This document shows, in pieces, positions 35,298-44,929 of a DNA stretch of 64,000 nucleotides (positions are counted from its first letter, which is position 1; every line of letters begins with the position of its first letter). The DNA is from Polaribacter sp. Z022 (lineage in GTDB: Bacteria; Bacteroidota; Bacteroidia; Flavobacteriales; Flavobacteriaceae). Location: contig NZ_JALCZO010000004.1 of the NCBI RefSeq assembly GCF_023555495.1, forward strand, positions 414,210 through 478,209. The letters run 5' to 3'. The notes under the pieces are model-generated. The model was given only the letters and a program-made list of their open reading frames with translations. It was not told the DNA's origin and made no database searches. Position numbers and translations under genes: made by a program.

Positions 35298-36679
35298 TAT
35301 TTATTTACCTCTTTTTTCCAATTCTTAGAGAAAGTACATTTGTTATGTACAGCTCCTATTTTTATATATGTGTCTTTTATTTTGTCTTTAGACCATTTTG
35401 TAATGGTTTCTTCTTTCTTTTTTTGAAGTGCTAATTGTTGAATTTTAACATAATCTTCAATAATATCTGCAATATGAGTATCTGTTCTGTTTTTCATAAT
35501 GATAAACTTAAACATCTTATCACCAGATCTTTCTTCATCGTAAAAAGGTTCTGTCATTTCACCCTTTTTAAGATCACTAACTCTTGCATAAAATGCAGGA
35601 TCCATTCTTGTTAAATCAAACTTAGACTCTCCTGTAGAAGGATTTACAATAAGACCTCCATTATTCTTAGTTGTCTCATCATTAGAATATTTCTTTACAG
35701 CTTCAGCAAAAGTAATTTTACCTTCTCTAATTTCTAAAATAATTTTTTCTGCTTTTTCTTTTATTTCATTTAGTTTTTCATCTGGAACTTCTGGTTGCAT
35801 AAGAATATGAGAAGCAATTCTTGTATTACCTTTAATAGCATGTAATTGCATAATATGATAACCAAAATCAGATTTAAAAGGTTTAGAAACCTGACCAACA
35901 TCTAATGTAAAAGCCATTTCTTTAAATTCTTTTATAAAACTAGATTCTTTAGTTACTGTGTACTGACCTCCATTATTTGTAACACCTGGATCATCTGAAT
36001 TGATAATAGCTTTCATTTTAAAACTAGAACCTTCTTCAATTTCTTTTTTAATACTGTTTAACTTAGCAATAATTCTTTCATTTTCTTCTTTAGTAGGTAT
36101 TGCTTTTATAACAATTTGAGCCAATTCTATTTCTGCAGGAAATTGAGGTAACTCTCCTTTTTCTTTTAATCCATTAAAATACACTCTAACTTCTTCTGGA
36201 GTAACGTCTACTTTTTCAGTAATATTTTGTTGCTCTTTTTCTATTAAAACATTTTCGGTTTGTACAGAAGTTAATTCTTTTTTTAAATCATCTAAATCAT
36301 TAAAACCATAAGCTTTAATTACTTTTTCTATACTACCATATTGTTGTGTAAAAAATTGAATACTTCTATCTACTCTAGACGATACTTCTGCATCAGAAAC
36401 AATAACACTATCTACAACTGCATGATGAGCCATTAGTTTTTGTTGCATTAACTCATCTAACATTTCACAGTCAGAAATTTTTACTTTTCCTTCACTTCTT
36501 AGTTCTACTTCTTGCTTAAATTTTGCAATATCAGAGTCTAAAACGATGTTTTTACCAATAACAACAGCTACACCATCTATTTTAACTTTTTGAGCATTTG
36601 TTTGTAATCCCAAAAAACCAATTATAAGTGTGCAAATTGATAATTTAATATATTTTGAAATTGTTGTTTTGTGTTGCAT
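35297..36679 (-). CDS. SurA-like periplasmic peptidylprolyl isomerase
   Basis: A 460-residue exported parvulin. The signal is LSICTLIIGFLGLQTNAQ, followed by a SurA-type N-terminal chaperone region (VVIGKNIVLDSDIAKF). Two PpiC domains follow, at about residues 180-280 (FSKPFKSDFGYHIMQLHAIK is the typical closing segment, here VSKPFKSDFGYHIMQ) and about 283-390 (ASHILMQ, then NNGGLIVNPSTGE). It probably assists folding of outer-membrane proteins. The start overlaps the preceding gene by 35 bases. Confidence 0.9.
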   Translation of the reverse strand: MQHKTTISKYIKLSICTLIIGFLGLQTNAQKVKIDGVAVVIGKNIVLDSDIAKFKQEVELRSEGKVKISDCEMLDELMQQKLMAHHAVVDSVIVSDAEVSSRVDRSIQFFTQQYGSIEKVIKAYGFNDLDDLKKELTSVQTENVLIEKEQQNITEKVDVTPEEVRVYFNGLKEKGELPQFPAEIELAQIVIKAIPTKEENERIIAKLNSIKKEIEEGSSFKMKAIINSDDPGVTNNGGQYTVTKESSFIKEFKEMAFTLDVGQVSKPFKSDFGYHIMQLHAIKGNTRIASHILMQPEVPDEKLNEIKEKAEKIILEIREGKITFAEAVKKYSNDETTKNNGGLIVNPSTGESKFDLTRMDPAFYARVSDLKKGEMTEPFYDEERSGDKMFKFIIMKNRTDTHIADIIEDYVKIQQLALQKKKEETITKWSKDKIKDTYIKIGAVHNKCTFSKNWKKEVNK

Positions 36680-37490
36680 CTTTTACTATTATTTTTTCTA
36701 TCTCTCTAATTAATTCAATTTTACGTTTATGTAAAATCATTTGTTTTAAAGTTGGTGTTATATAACTCAAAGGAGCTATAGAATTTCGTTTTAAAACATC
36801 TTTTATGGTGGCCAAATATAAACCTATTGAATCTTGTTTTTGGATGAATTTTGTTTTTTTTAACAGTTTTTCCTTAGAAAAAGGAAGTTTTAACAAAATG
36901 TTATCTAATTGCGTCCAAACTGAATCGTTAAACTGATGAAATTTAAAGCTTAATTCTTGCTTTTCTAACTCTTCTAAGTCATTTATATCATCAGACTTAA
37001 AAAGTGATAATATTTCTTCTTTGTCGTTAATAGTATTATCTATATTAAGGTATCTAATTTTAACTAGTTCTTCATTTAATTTAAAATTTTCTTTATTTAA
37101 TAAATAATACTCTTTTAATTCTTCTTCAGAGATTAATGTATCTAACTTTTGTTTTACTAGTTGTTCTTTATAACTATTAATTAGTAAACTTTCTTTATAA
37201 TCTTTAACTAAACCATCTATTTGATTAACAGTTTCTAAAGAACTGTTGTTTTTTGCATTTTCTAAAAGAAGTCTTTTAATTGCCCAATCTTGTATATAGC
37301 TTTTAACTAAAACAAGACTATCGTTTTTATTAATATTTTGAGGTAAAGCTTCTTTTAAATCTTTTTTAAATAACTTTTCTGTATTTACAATTGCTACAAT
37401 TTCTGATGCTTTATTTTCTTTTTCTTGAATTTGAAACAAATCACAAGAAGTTAAAAAAACTAAACAAAAAATAGTAGTTACATACTTCAT
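36645..37490 (-). CDS. Lipoprotein related to PpiC chaperones but without the isomerase domain
   Basis: A 281-residue lipoprotein with lipobox FLTSC (Cys16). The helical N-terminal part resembles the SurA/PpiC chaperone region (IVAIVNTEKLFKKDLKEALP), and the rest is highly charged helices. I do not see the parvulin signature (HI...GF.I) that its neighbours carry. It sits between two parvulins in an operon, with one-base and 35-base overlaps, and may be an outer-membrane-anchored chaperone partner. Family name uncertain. Confidence 0.75.
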   Translation of the reverse strand: MKYVTTIFCLVFLTSCDLFQIQEKENKASEIVAIVNTEKLFKKDLKEALPQNINKNDSLVLVKSYIQDWAIKRLLLENAKNNSSLETVNQIDGLVKDYKESLLINSYKEQLVKQKLDTLISEEELKEYYLLNKENFKLNEELVKIRYLNIDNTINDKEEILSLFKSDDINDLEELEKQELSFKFHQFNDSVWTQLDNILLKLPFSKEKLLKKTKFIQKQDSIGLYLATIKDVLKRNSIAPLSYITPTLKQMILHKRKIELIREIEKIIVKDATQNNNFKIY

Positions 37491-39124
37491 TATTCTTTAC
37501 CGTAAAATTTAATTAAATTTTTAAGTTGTTTTTTACTAACCTTTATCTTGCTTTTCTTTCTTAAATCTGCAATCCAGTTTTTTTCTAAAAAGGTTTGATA
37601 ATCATTAATTACTTGTCCCTTTATTGCTTTTAAAGTGTTTGTTTTATACTTTGTTGAATTATTATCAAAGTATTTTTTTAACCCAATAGAATCTTTAGAA
37701 GACTTATTCCAAATTTTTTCTTGCATTAATTCAAACAACAACAAACCATCTTCATATTCTTTTAAAGTATAAGCATATTCTGGTTCTGTATGAATTAAGT
37801 TTTCTTTGTAATAGGTTAATATTTGATCTTCTTTAAACATATCAAACAACTTATAAACAGCTAAATGTCTTCTATTTCTAATGTATTTAATAAATTCTTC
37901 TTGAGATATTTTTTTATCATTAATACTTAAAATAGTACTTTGTAGAGAATCTTTAGAAATTGATCTTAACTGTTTATTATCTAAAATCTTTTTAGCTTTT
38001 TCAAACTCTACAATTGTGTACTTAGTTTTCAATGAATTAACTACTGCTTTTTCAGACAATTGCATTCTAGAGCTTTTTTTAATTTTTGCTTTTAAATCTT
38101 TTTTCATTTCGTCAAAAGATTTAACAGGATGCTTTTTTAATAGTTTAACAATATGCCAACCAAAACGTGTTTTAAATGGTTTAGAAAAATCATTTTCATT
38201 TTCTAAACTAAAAGCTGCATCAGAAAAAGGTTTTACCATTCTTCCCTCACCAAACTTACCAAGTTTACCTCCTCTTGCTTTAGAACCAGTATCATCTGAA
38301 TATTTTTTTACTAAATCCTCAAATTTTTCATTGTTTTTTAGCTTTAAATATATGCTGTCAATTATTTTTTGCCCTTTTGCAGAACCATCTTTTATTAAAA
38401 TATGAGCTGCTTCTATTTCTCCTTTAGAAAGTTTAAAATCATCAACTTGCATTATATGGTATCCAAATTGCGTTTTAAAAGGCATAGAAATTTCTCCTTT
38501 TTTAGTAGAATAAGCAGCTTCTTCAAAAGGAAACACCATTCTAAATGCAGAAAAATACCCTAAATTACCTCCATTACCTTTTCTTCCAGATTTTTTATCA
38601 TCTTGTGCAGATTTATCTTCAGAAAACTGAGCAGCAACCGTTTCAAATTTTTCTCCATTTAAAATTCTCTCTCTTAATTTAAAGATTTTATTATATGCTG
38701 TTAAAGTATCTTTAGGAGTAGCCTCTCTTGGCATTCTCACTAAAATATGTTTCGCTTTTACTTCGTTTTTAGTTCTAAAATAAGCATCTTTAACTAACTT
38801 ATCTATAAAAGTTGTGTCTTGTAAATAAGGTGCAGAAAGTTGGTTTTTATAAGTTTCCATCTCTCTTTTATAAGAAGGTAATGTGTCTAATTTTATGCTA
38901 TAAGCTTCTTTAACCTTTAATTTATAATTTATAAATAATTCTAAATTTTTAGTTACGCTTTTGGCTTCATCATTATCTATAGCATCTAAATTTTTTTCAT
39001 AAACTCTTTTAAATTCAGATACTGTAATTTTTTCACCATCTATTGTTATTAACGTTTTATCTTTCTTTTGTGCAAAAATTGATGTTGATAAACTTAAAAC
39101 AAATAATAAAACTATTTTTCTCAT
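37490..39124 (-). CDS. Periplasmic PpiC-type peptidylprolyl isomerase
   Basis: A 544-residue exported protein: signal MRKIVLLFVLSLSTSIFA, a helical N-terminal chaperone part (residues 25-120), then two parvulin domains at about 125-228 (AKHILVRMP, closing TQFGYHIMQVDD) and 233-330 (AAHILIKDG, closing TRFGWHIVKLLK). A Lys/Arg-rich helical C-terminus follows. First gene of the four-gene envelope operon with the lipoprotein, SurA-like and MoxR genes. Confidence 0.92.
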   Translation of the reverse strand: MRKIVLLFVLSLSTSIFAQKKDKTLITIDGEKITVSEFKRVYEKNLDAIDNDEAKSVTKNLELFINYKLKVKEAYSIKLDTLPSYKREMETYKNQLSAPYLQDTTFIDKLVKDAYFRTKNEVKAKHILVRMPREATPKDTLTAYNKIFKLRERILNGEKFETVAAQFSEDKSAQDDKKSGRKGNGGNLGYFSAFRMVFPFEEAAYSTKKGEISMPFKTQFGYHIMQVDDFKLSKGEIEAAHILIKDGSAKGQKIIDSIYLKLKNNEKFEDLVKKYSDDTGSKARGGKLGKFGEGRMVKPFSDAAFSLENENDFSKPFKTRFGWHIVKLLKKHPVKSFDEMKKDLKAKIKKSSRMQLSEKAVVNSLKTKYTIVEFEKAKKILDNKQLRSISKDSLQSTILSINDKKISQEEFIKYIRNRRHLAVYKLFDMFKEDQILTYYKENLIHTEPEYAYTLKEYEDGLLLFELMQEKIWNKSSKDSIGLKKYFDNNSTKYKTNTLKAIKGQVINDYQTFLEKNWIADLRKKSKIKVSKKQLKNLIKFYGKE

Positions 39125-39134
39125 AAACTTTTAA

Positions 39135-39416
39135 TTATAACGAAATTATTCCTTTAATTTTTTCTGCTTTTTTATAATAAGAAATTACTTTTTCAGAATT
39201 TTCTATCTTTAATACGATAGAAACACTAACATATTTTCCTGTCTTAGATTTTTTTGTTTTAATTACAGCTCCTGTATTGTTAAATAACTCTTCAACTTCA
39301 TTAACCTGATTGCCATCTGTTGGTACTATAAATTTATACAAATAATCTGCAGGAAAGCTTGTAGTTTCATCTAATTGATCTTTTAACTTAATATAAAATT
39401 CTTTTTTATCGCTCAT
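39135..39416 (-). CDS. DUF493 family protein
   Basis: A 93-residue ferredoxin-like-fold protein of the DUF493/YbeD family. The family segment FPADYLYKFIVPTDG and the hydrophobic strand VSVSIVLKI are recognisable. Function is unknown; YbeD lies near lipoate genes in proteobacteria, but there is none here. It is 10 bases upstream of the PpiC operon. Confidence 0.85.
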   Translation of the reverse strand: MSDKKEFYIKLKDQLDETTSFPADYLYKFIVPTDGNQVNEVEELFNNTGAVIKTKKSKTGKYVSVSIVLKIENSEKVISYYKKAEKIKGIISL

Positions 39417-39499
39417 AAAAATAGGTTCTTTTTATAAATTAATTAAAAATTACAAGACACAAAATTACGTTAAAAATTAGTTTTATTAAGGGATTCATT

Positions 39500-39507
39500 T
39501 ATTTTTG
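39500..39507 (+). promoter_or_regulatory. Promoter -7 element of the AAA ATPase/recQ/fmt operon
   Basis: TATTTTTG (TAnnTTTG) ends 4 bases before the ATG at 39512, predicting a leaderless mRNA. Confidence 0.55.
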
Positions 39508-39511
39508 TGCA

Positions 39512-40054
39512 ATGCAGCAAAAAATATTACTTATAGGTGGTCCTGGAACAGGAAAAACTTCAGTTTTAAATCAATTAATAAAACGAGGTTATTTTTGTTT
39601 TCCAGAAATTTCTAGAGAAGTAACTTTAAAAGCTCAAGAACAAGGTATAGAACAATTATTTTTAACAAAGCCATTGCTATTTAGTGAAATGCTTTTAGAA
39701 GGTAGAGAAAAACAATTTTTAGATGCTATAAAATCTAAAGAAGATCTTGTTTTTTTTGATAGAGGTATTCCAGATGTGCATGCTTATATGGATTATTTTA
39801 AAACTGCATACCCTTCTATTTATTTAGAAAAAAGTAAACAATATAAATACGACAAAGTTTTTCACTTTTCTCCTTGGAAAGATATTCATGAAATAGACAA
39901 TGAGCGTTATGAAACCTTTGAAGAAACTACTGCTATTGATGTATATTTAATGAAATCTTATACAGATTTAGGTTATAACATAATTAATGTTCCATTTGGT
40001 AATTTAGATGAAAGAACCAATTTTGTCATAAATTCGCTTTCTAGCGATTTATGA
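39512..40054 (+). CDS. AAA_28-type P-loop ATPase
   Basis: A 180-residue nucleotide-binding protein. The Walker A is LIGGPGTGKTSVL (residues 6-18) and the Walker B is LVFFDRGIPD, the AAA_28 arrangement seen also in NadR-like kinases. Length matches the family. Its substrate is unknown; a small-molecule or nucleoside kinase role is plausible. The stop overlaps the recQ start by four bases. Confidence 0.82.
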   Translation: MQQKILLIGGPGTGKTSVLNQLIKRGYFCFPEISREVTLKAQEQGIEQLFLTKPLLFSEMLLEGREKQFLDAIKSKEDLVFFDRGIPDVHAYMDYFKTAYPSIYLEKSKQYKYDKVFHFSPWKDIHEIDNERYETFEETTAIDVYLMKSYTDLGYNIINVPFGNLDERTNFVINSLSSDL

Positions 40055-41943
40055 TATCACCAAAACAAATATTAAAAAAACATTGGGGTTTTACAGAATT
40101 TAGACCTCTTCAAGAAGAAATAATTTCTGCTGTACAAAAACAAAAAGATGTTATTGCATTATTACCTACAGGTGGTGGAAAATCAATATGTTTTCAAATT
40201 CCTGCTTTGGCAAAAGAAGGTGTTTGCTTGGTTATTTCGCCTTTAATTGCCTTAATGCAAGATCAGGTAGATAATTTAAATACTAAAGGAATTAAAGCCA
40301 AAACAATTCCTTCTGGTGTTTCTCAAGATGAAATAATCACTCTTTTTGATAATATTAAATTTGGGGGAGTTAAGTTCTTATATATCTCTCCAGAAAGGCT
40401 ACAATCATATTTTATTCAACAAAAAATAAAAGAATTAAATATTAATTTAATTGCTATTGATGAAGCACATTGTATCTCAGAATGGGGACATGATTTTAGG
40501 CCTTCTTATAGAAATATTAAAATTTTACGAGAATTAAATCCTACAAGTAACTTTATTGCTTTAACTGCTACAGCTAACAAAAAAGTTTTAGAAGATATTT
40601 CTAAAAACTTAGATTTAAACGAACCTCAAATTTTTAAGAAATCTTTTTTTAGAGAAAATTTAGCATATCAAATATTTACGGTTCAAGATAAATTACAACG
40701 TTTAATTAAAATATTTACAAAAACTAAAAAGCCAGCTATTATTTATGTTAATTCTAGAAAAAAAACAGAACAAATTGCAGCTTTTTTAAATGCAAATAAT
40801 TTTAAAAGTTCTTTTTATCATGGTGGATTATCTACCGTAGAAAAAACAATTTCTTTTAACAATTGGATGTCTGAAAAAACACCAATAATTGTGGCTACAA
40901 ATGCATTTGGGATGGGAATTGACAAAGCAAATGTTGGTTTAGTTATACATTTAGATTTACCATCTAGCATAGAAAATTACACTCAAGAAACAGGAAGAGC
41001 AGGCAGAAACAATAAAAAATCATTTGGTGTTTTACTTTTTAATGAAAGTGATATTTTACTTTATAAAGAACGGTTAGAAAAAACACTGTTAAGTATTAAT
41101 GAAATTAAAGAAATTCATAAAAAACTATATCAGTACTTTCAAATTTCTTTAGGAGAATTAAGTGAAACAACTTATTCTTTTAACATTTTAGAATTTTCTA
41201 AAAAATATAATTTTTCTGTTTTAAAGGTAGATAGTGCCATAAAACTTTTTGTAAATAATGGTATTTTAGAAATTAGCAATAATTATAATAAAAAGTCTAC
41301 CCTACAGTTTATTGTAAATAGTAAAACCGTATTAAATTACATAGAAAACAATACCAATATTAAAAATTTTACCAATTCTATATTAAGAACCTATGCAGGT
41401 TTATTTGAACAAGAAGTTAAAATTAATGAGTTTTTTATAGCAAAAAAAGCAGGTATCACTACTAGTTTAGTTTTAGAAAATTTAAATAGATTACATAATG
41501 ATAACATTATAACATATAATGCTGTAAAAAGTGATGCAGAATTTACATTTCTATTTCCTAGAGAAGATGACTATACAATAAATAGGTTCTCTAAAGAAAT
41601 AAAACAATACATCAATCAAAAGAAAAAAAAATCTGAAGATTTAATAAACTTTGTAAAAAACGATAGTATTTGTAGAAGTATTCAGGTTTTAAATTATTTT
41701 GATGAATCTAAAACAAAAAATTGTGGTATTTGTGATGTTTGCATATCAAAAAACAGAAAGGTAAAAAAAGGAATTTCTGAAGAAATAATAAATATTTTAA
41801 ATCAAAATCATTCCTTAAGTTCTTCAGAAATTAGTCAATCTTTAGTTGCTAATGAAAAAGACATTTTAATACATTTGCGTCAATTATTAAATGATGATAA
41901 AATTAGAATCAATCATCAAAACAAATACCAATTAAACTTATAA
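40051..41943 (+). CDS. recQ: ATP-dependent DNA helicase RecQ
   Basis: A 630-residue 3'-5' DNA helicase for repair and recombination. Motifs: TEFRPLQEEII (0), LPTGGGKSICFQIP (I), IAIDEAHCISEWGHDFR (II), IALTATA (III), IYVNSRKKTE (IV), VATNAFGMGIDKANV (V) and QETGRAGR (VI). The RQC zinc site is CRSIQVLNYF and CGICDVC near residues 545-570. It seems to end in a winged-helix part without an obvious HRDC domain, as in many Bacteroidota RecQ proteins. Upstream of fmt by 3 bases. Confidence 0.94.
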   Translation: MISPKQILKKHWGFTEFRPLQEEIISAVQKQKDVIALLPTGGGKSICFQIPALAKEGVCLVISPLIALMQDQVDNLNTKGIKAKTIPSGVSQDEIITLFDNIKFGGVKFLYISPERLQSYFIQQKIKELNINLIAIDEAHCISEWGHDFRPSYRNIKILRELNPTSNFIALTATANKKVLEDISKNLDLNEPQIFKKSFFRENLAYQIFTVQDKLQRLIKIFTKTKKPAIIYVNSRKKTEQIAAFLNANNFKSSFYHGGLSTVEKTISFNNWMSEKTPIIVATNAFGMGIDKANVGLVIHLDLPSSIENYTQETGRAGRNNKKSFGVLLFNESDILLYKERLEKTLLSINEIKEIHKKLYQYFQISLGELSETTYSFNILEFSKKYNFSVLKVDSAIKLFVNNGILEISNNYNKKSTLQFIVNSKTVLNYIENNTNIKNFTNSILRTYAGLFEQEVKINEFFIAKKAGITTSLVLENLNRLHNDNIITYNAVKSDAEFTFLFPREDDYTINRFSKEIKQYINQKKKKSEDLINFVKNDSICRSIQVLNYFDESKTKNCGICDVCISKNRKVKKGISEEIINILNQNHSLSSSEISQSLVANEKDILIHLRQLLNDDKIRINHQNKYQLNL

Positions 41944-41945
41944 TT

Positions 41946-42890
41946 ATGAAAGATTTACGAATTGTTTTTATGGGAACTCCAGATTTTGCAGTTACTATTC
42001 TTAAACATCTTATAGAAAATAATTATAATGTTGTAGGTGTAATTACAGCATCTGATAAACCAGCAGGAAGAGGTAGAAAGTTAAATGAATCTGCAGTAAA
42101 AAAATATGCTGCATCTGTAAACTTACCAATTTTACAACCTACCAATTTAAAAAATGAAGAATTTAATACAAAATTAAAAGCTCTAAATGCCGATTTACAA
42201 ATTGTAGTAGCTTTTAGAATGTTGCCTAAAATTGTTTGGCAAATGCCAAAATATGGTACATTTAATTTACACGCATCTTTATTACCAGAATATAGAGGTG
42301 CAGCTCCAATTCATTGGGCAATAATTAATGGTGAAACAAAAACAGGAGTAACTACTTTTTTTATTGATGATAAAATTGACACTGGTGAAATTATCCTTCA
42401 AGAAGAAATTGAAATTTTAGATAATGAAACTGTAGGATCATTACATGATAAATTAATGTTTTTAGGTGCAGACTTAGTTGCAAAAACTGTAGATTTAATT
42501 GCAACAGAAAAAGTAAAAACTACAAAACAACCTGAATTAGAAGAAAAAGCAGCTTCAAAATTAAATTCTGATAATTGTAGAATTGACTGGTCAGATTCTT
42601 TAGACAATATTTACAATAAAATTAGGGGATTAAATCCATTTCCTGCAGCATGGACTATTATAAAAAACGAAGAAGAAGAAATATCTTCTAAAATTTATGC
42701 CATTAAAAAAGAAAAAGAAGATCATAATTTAACTTCGGGTAAAATTATAGCTTCAAAAAAAGAACTTAAAGTTGCAGTTAATGGTGGTTATATTATTATT
42801 GATGAAATTAAGCTTTCTGGTAAGAAAAAAATGGATTCAAAAAGCTTACTAAATGGCTTTAGTTTTTCTTTAGAAGCTAAAATGTTGTAA
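41946..42890 (+). CDS. fmt: Methionyl-tRNA formyltransferase
   Basis: Formylates initiator Met-tRNA. In the 314 residues, the start IVFMGTPDFAV, the loop SDKPAGRGRKL, and the catalytic HASLLPEYRGAAPIHWAIING (split: HASLLPEYRG, AAPIHWAI) are all present, as is the C-terminal OB-like domain with IRGLNPFPAAWT. Last gene of the operon with the AAA ATPase and recQ. Confidence 0.96.
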   Translation: MKDLRIVFMGTPDFAVTILKHLIENNYNVVGVITASDKPAGRGRKLNESAVKKYAASVNLPILQPTNLKNEEFNTKLKALNADLQIVVAFRMLPKIVWQMPKYGTFNLHASLLPEYRGAAPIHWAIINGETKTGVTTFFIDDKIDTGEIILQEEIEILDNETVGSLHDKLMFLGADLVAKTVDLIATEKVKTTKQPELEEKAASKLNSDNCRIDWSDSLDNIYNKIRGLNPFPAAWTIIKNEEEEISSKIYAIKKEKEDHNLTSGKIIASKKELKVAVNGGYIIIDEIKLSGKKKMDSKSLLNGFSFSLEAKML

Positions 42891-43016
42891 ACCCTTTATT
42901 AGTAAGGATTGTAGAGTTTTTATATTTTTCAAGTAGCTTTATTAACAATTTACCATCATTTATTAACAAAAAGGCACTTTTTACACCTTCAAATTTGCGT
43001 AAACCCTTAATCCGTC

Positions 43017-43024
43017 TATATTTG
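43017..43024 (+). promoter_or_regulatory. Promoter -7 element of the HU gene
   Basis: TATATTTG (TAnnTTTG) 53 bases before the ATG. A TTTGCG about 20 bases upstream could supply the -33 element. Confidence 0.65.
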
Positions 43025-43077
43025 TTAAGCTATTAAGCAAAAATATTTATTCAATTAATTTTTAAAATTTATTTATT

Positions 43078-43350
43078 ATGAACAAGTCAGATTTAATCGA
43101 TGCAATGGCTGCTGATGCAGGAATTTCTAAAGTAGCAGCTAAAGCGGCATTAGAATCTTTTACAGGTAATGTAACTTCTGCTTTAAAAGGTGGTGGTAAA
43201 GTTGCTTTAGTAGGTTTTGGTACTTTTTCAGTTTCTAACAGAGCTGCAAGAACAGGAAGAAACCCTCAGACTGGAAAAACTATTCAAATTGCTGCTAAAA
43301 ATGTAGCAAAATTTAAAGCTGGAGCTGGTTTAAGCGACGCTGTAAACTAA
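43078..43350 (+). CDS. hup: HU-type histone-like DNA-binding protein
   Basis: Small nucleoid protein that bends DNA as a dimer; 90 residues. It starts [18 protein letters not shown], and the beta-arm region holds [19 protein letters not shown] and TGKTIQIAA, the full HU signature. Single-gene unit between a promoter and a strong terminator, likely highly expressed. Confidence 0.97.
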   Translation: MNKSDLIDAMAADAGISKVAAKAALESFTGNVTSALKGGGKVALVGFGTFSVSNRAARTGRNPQTGKTIQIAAKNVAKFKAGAGLSDAVN

Positions 43351-43376
43351 GAGACTTAGTTTTAAAGTATATAAAG

Positions 43377-43404
43377 ACTCTCTTTTTAAAGAGAGTTTTT
43401 TTTT
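43377..43404 (+). terminator. Terminator of the HU gene
   Basis: Stem ACTCTCTT / AAGAGAGT followed by nine T's. Confidence 0.88.
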
Positions 43405-43451
43405 ATCCTAAATTTTACTATATTTAAAGATAATAAGTTTAAAACAATCAT

Positions 43452-44000
43452 TTGAAACCAAATAAAGGTAAATTACTAATTGCAGAACCAGCTATTTTAA
43501 ATGATAGTTCTTTTAATAGGGCTATTATTTTATTAACTGAACACACACCTAATAATTCTGTTGGTTTTATTTTGAATAGACCTCTAGAGTACACTATTAA
43601 CGATTTATTGCCTGATATAAATTGTAATTTCCCTGTATATCAAGGGGGGCCTGTAGAGCAAGATAATTTATACTTTGTACATAAAATACCAGAATTACTT
43701 CCAGAAAGTGTTGAAGTAGCAAATGGTATTTACTGGGGAGGTAATTTTGAATCTTTAAAAGAATTATTAAACACAGAAGTGTTAAACTCATCAGATATTA
43801 GATTCTTTTTAGGGTATTCTGGTTGGGGAAAAGAACAACTTAATAATGAAATGAACCAAAACTCTTGGTTTGTTGGCGAAAATGACTTTGAAAATATTTT
43901 TTCTATGGATTATGAAAGCCTTTGGAAAAACAAATTACTACAAAAAGGTGGTAATTATAAACTTTGGGCAAATGCACCAAGTGATTTTAACCTAAATTAA
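43452..44000 (+). CDS. YqgE/AlgH family protein
   Basis: A 182-residue member of the AlgH/YqgE family, of unclear function despite the name. Seen are GKLLIAEPAILNDSSFNRAIILL at the start (in parts: LIAEPAI, FNRAIILLTEH), the GFILNRPL motif, YQGGPVEQDNLYFVH and FFLGYSGWGKEQLNNE. The start is TTG at 43452; no ATG is in frame upstream. It converges with the class IV aminotransferase gene, overlapping by four bases. Confidence 0.9.
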   Translation: MKPNKGKLLIAEPAILNDSSFNRAIILLTEHTPNNSVGFILNRPLEYTINDLLPDINCNFPVYQGGPVEQDNLYFVHKIPELLPESVEVANGIYWGGNFESLKELLNTEVLNSSDIRFFLGYSGWGKEQLNNEMNQNSWFVGENDFENIFSMDYESLWKNKLLQKGGNYKLWANAPSDFNLN

Positions 44001-44830
44001 ATTCCAGCTATTTGTAATACTTTAATATTACTTGCTATTTTATTTCCAAAATCTGTTTTAAAAGTTTTTTTCTTATAACTTGTTACTGGTTGAACACCCA
44101 TAATAGAATTTGTAATAAAAACTTCATCTGCTTTTTGTATTTCAAACGGAGAAATTGACGTTTCTTCGATGGTATACTCTTTATTTTTAGACAGAATAGA
44201 AATTACTTTTTTTCTTATAACTCCTTTTATACAACCTTCTTCTAAAGCTGGAGTTTTAATAACAGAACCTTTAATAATAAAAATATTACCATTAGTTACT
44301 TCTACTACCCCCTTTTTCTCATTCAATAAAATACAGTTATCTAAATCATTTTCTTCTGCAAAAATACTTGCCAAAGTATTAAGCATTCTATTATTTGTTT
44401 TTATTGTAGATAATAAACCAGAATAATTATAAAAATCTTTATAAAGATCTAAAGAATAATTTTCTTTTGTTTTAAAAGTATTCTCTTTTACCTCTATTGT
44501 GTAATCTATTTTATTTGTTTTAGGAGTGTACAAACCACCATCTTTTCTAAAAACATTTAAACGAACTCTATAAGAAGGTAAATCATTTTGAACTGCAACT
44601 GTTTTTAAAATTTCTTGCTCTAAAAACTCTAAAGTAAACTCAATAGGAATTTTCATACGAAGCATTCTCATTGATGCCATTAATCTAAAATAATGATCTT
44701 CCCAAAAAACAACCTTTTTGTTCATCACTTTTACTGTTTCAAAAATGGCATCTCCATATTTAAAAGCTCTATTTTCTGATGATATTTTTATATTTTCTGG
44801 GTTTGTTAAATTTCCGTTGAAATTAATCAT
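43997..44830 (-). CDS. Class IV PLP aminotransferase (ADC lyase or branched-chain aminotransferase-like)
   Basis: A 277-residue PLP enzyme of fold type IV. Family signatures: NRAFKYGDAIFETVKV near the N-terminus, the region STIKTNNRML with the expected PLP Lys, NCILLNEKKGVVEVTNGNIF and VITNSIMGV-like residues (VFITNSIMGVQPV). Both 4-amino-4-deoxychorismate lyase (PabC) and branched-chain or D-amino-acid aminotransferases have this set; the size favours PabC. Upstream of the START-like gene on the opposite side of a terminator. Confidence 0.85.
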   Translation of the reverse strand: MINFNGNLTNPENIKISSENRAFKYGDAIFETVKVMNKKVVFWEDHYFRLMASMRMLRMKIPIEFTLEFLEQEILKTVAVQNDLPSYRVRLNVFRKDGGLYTPKTNKIDYTIEVKENTFKTKENYSLDLYKDFYNYSGLLSTIKTNNRMLNTLASIFAEENDLDNCILLNEKKGVVEVTNGNIFIIKGSVIKTPALEEGCIKGVIRKKVISILSKNKEYTIEETSISPFEIQKADEVFITNSIMGVQPVTSYKKKTFKTDFGNKIASNIKVLQIAGI

Positions 44831-44881
44831 TACTTAAAATTTTAGGTTGCGAAATTAATATTTTTTGTGATAATTAAGCAT

Positions 44882-44911
44882 AAAAAAACTCAACAATAAT
44901 GTTGAGTTTTA
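44882..44911 (-). terminator. Terminator after the START-like gene
   Basis: Stem AAAACTCAAC / GTTGAGTTTT with a 6-base loop, with a T tract in the minus-strand direction. It closes the START-like gene. Confidence 0.85.
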
Positions 44912-44929
44912 ATTTTTTATTTTGAGAAA

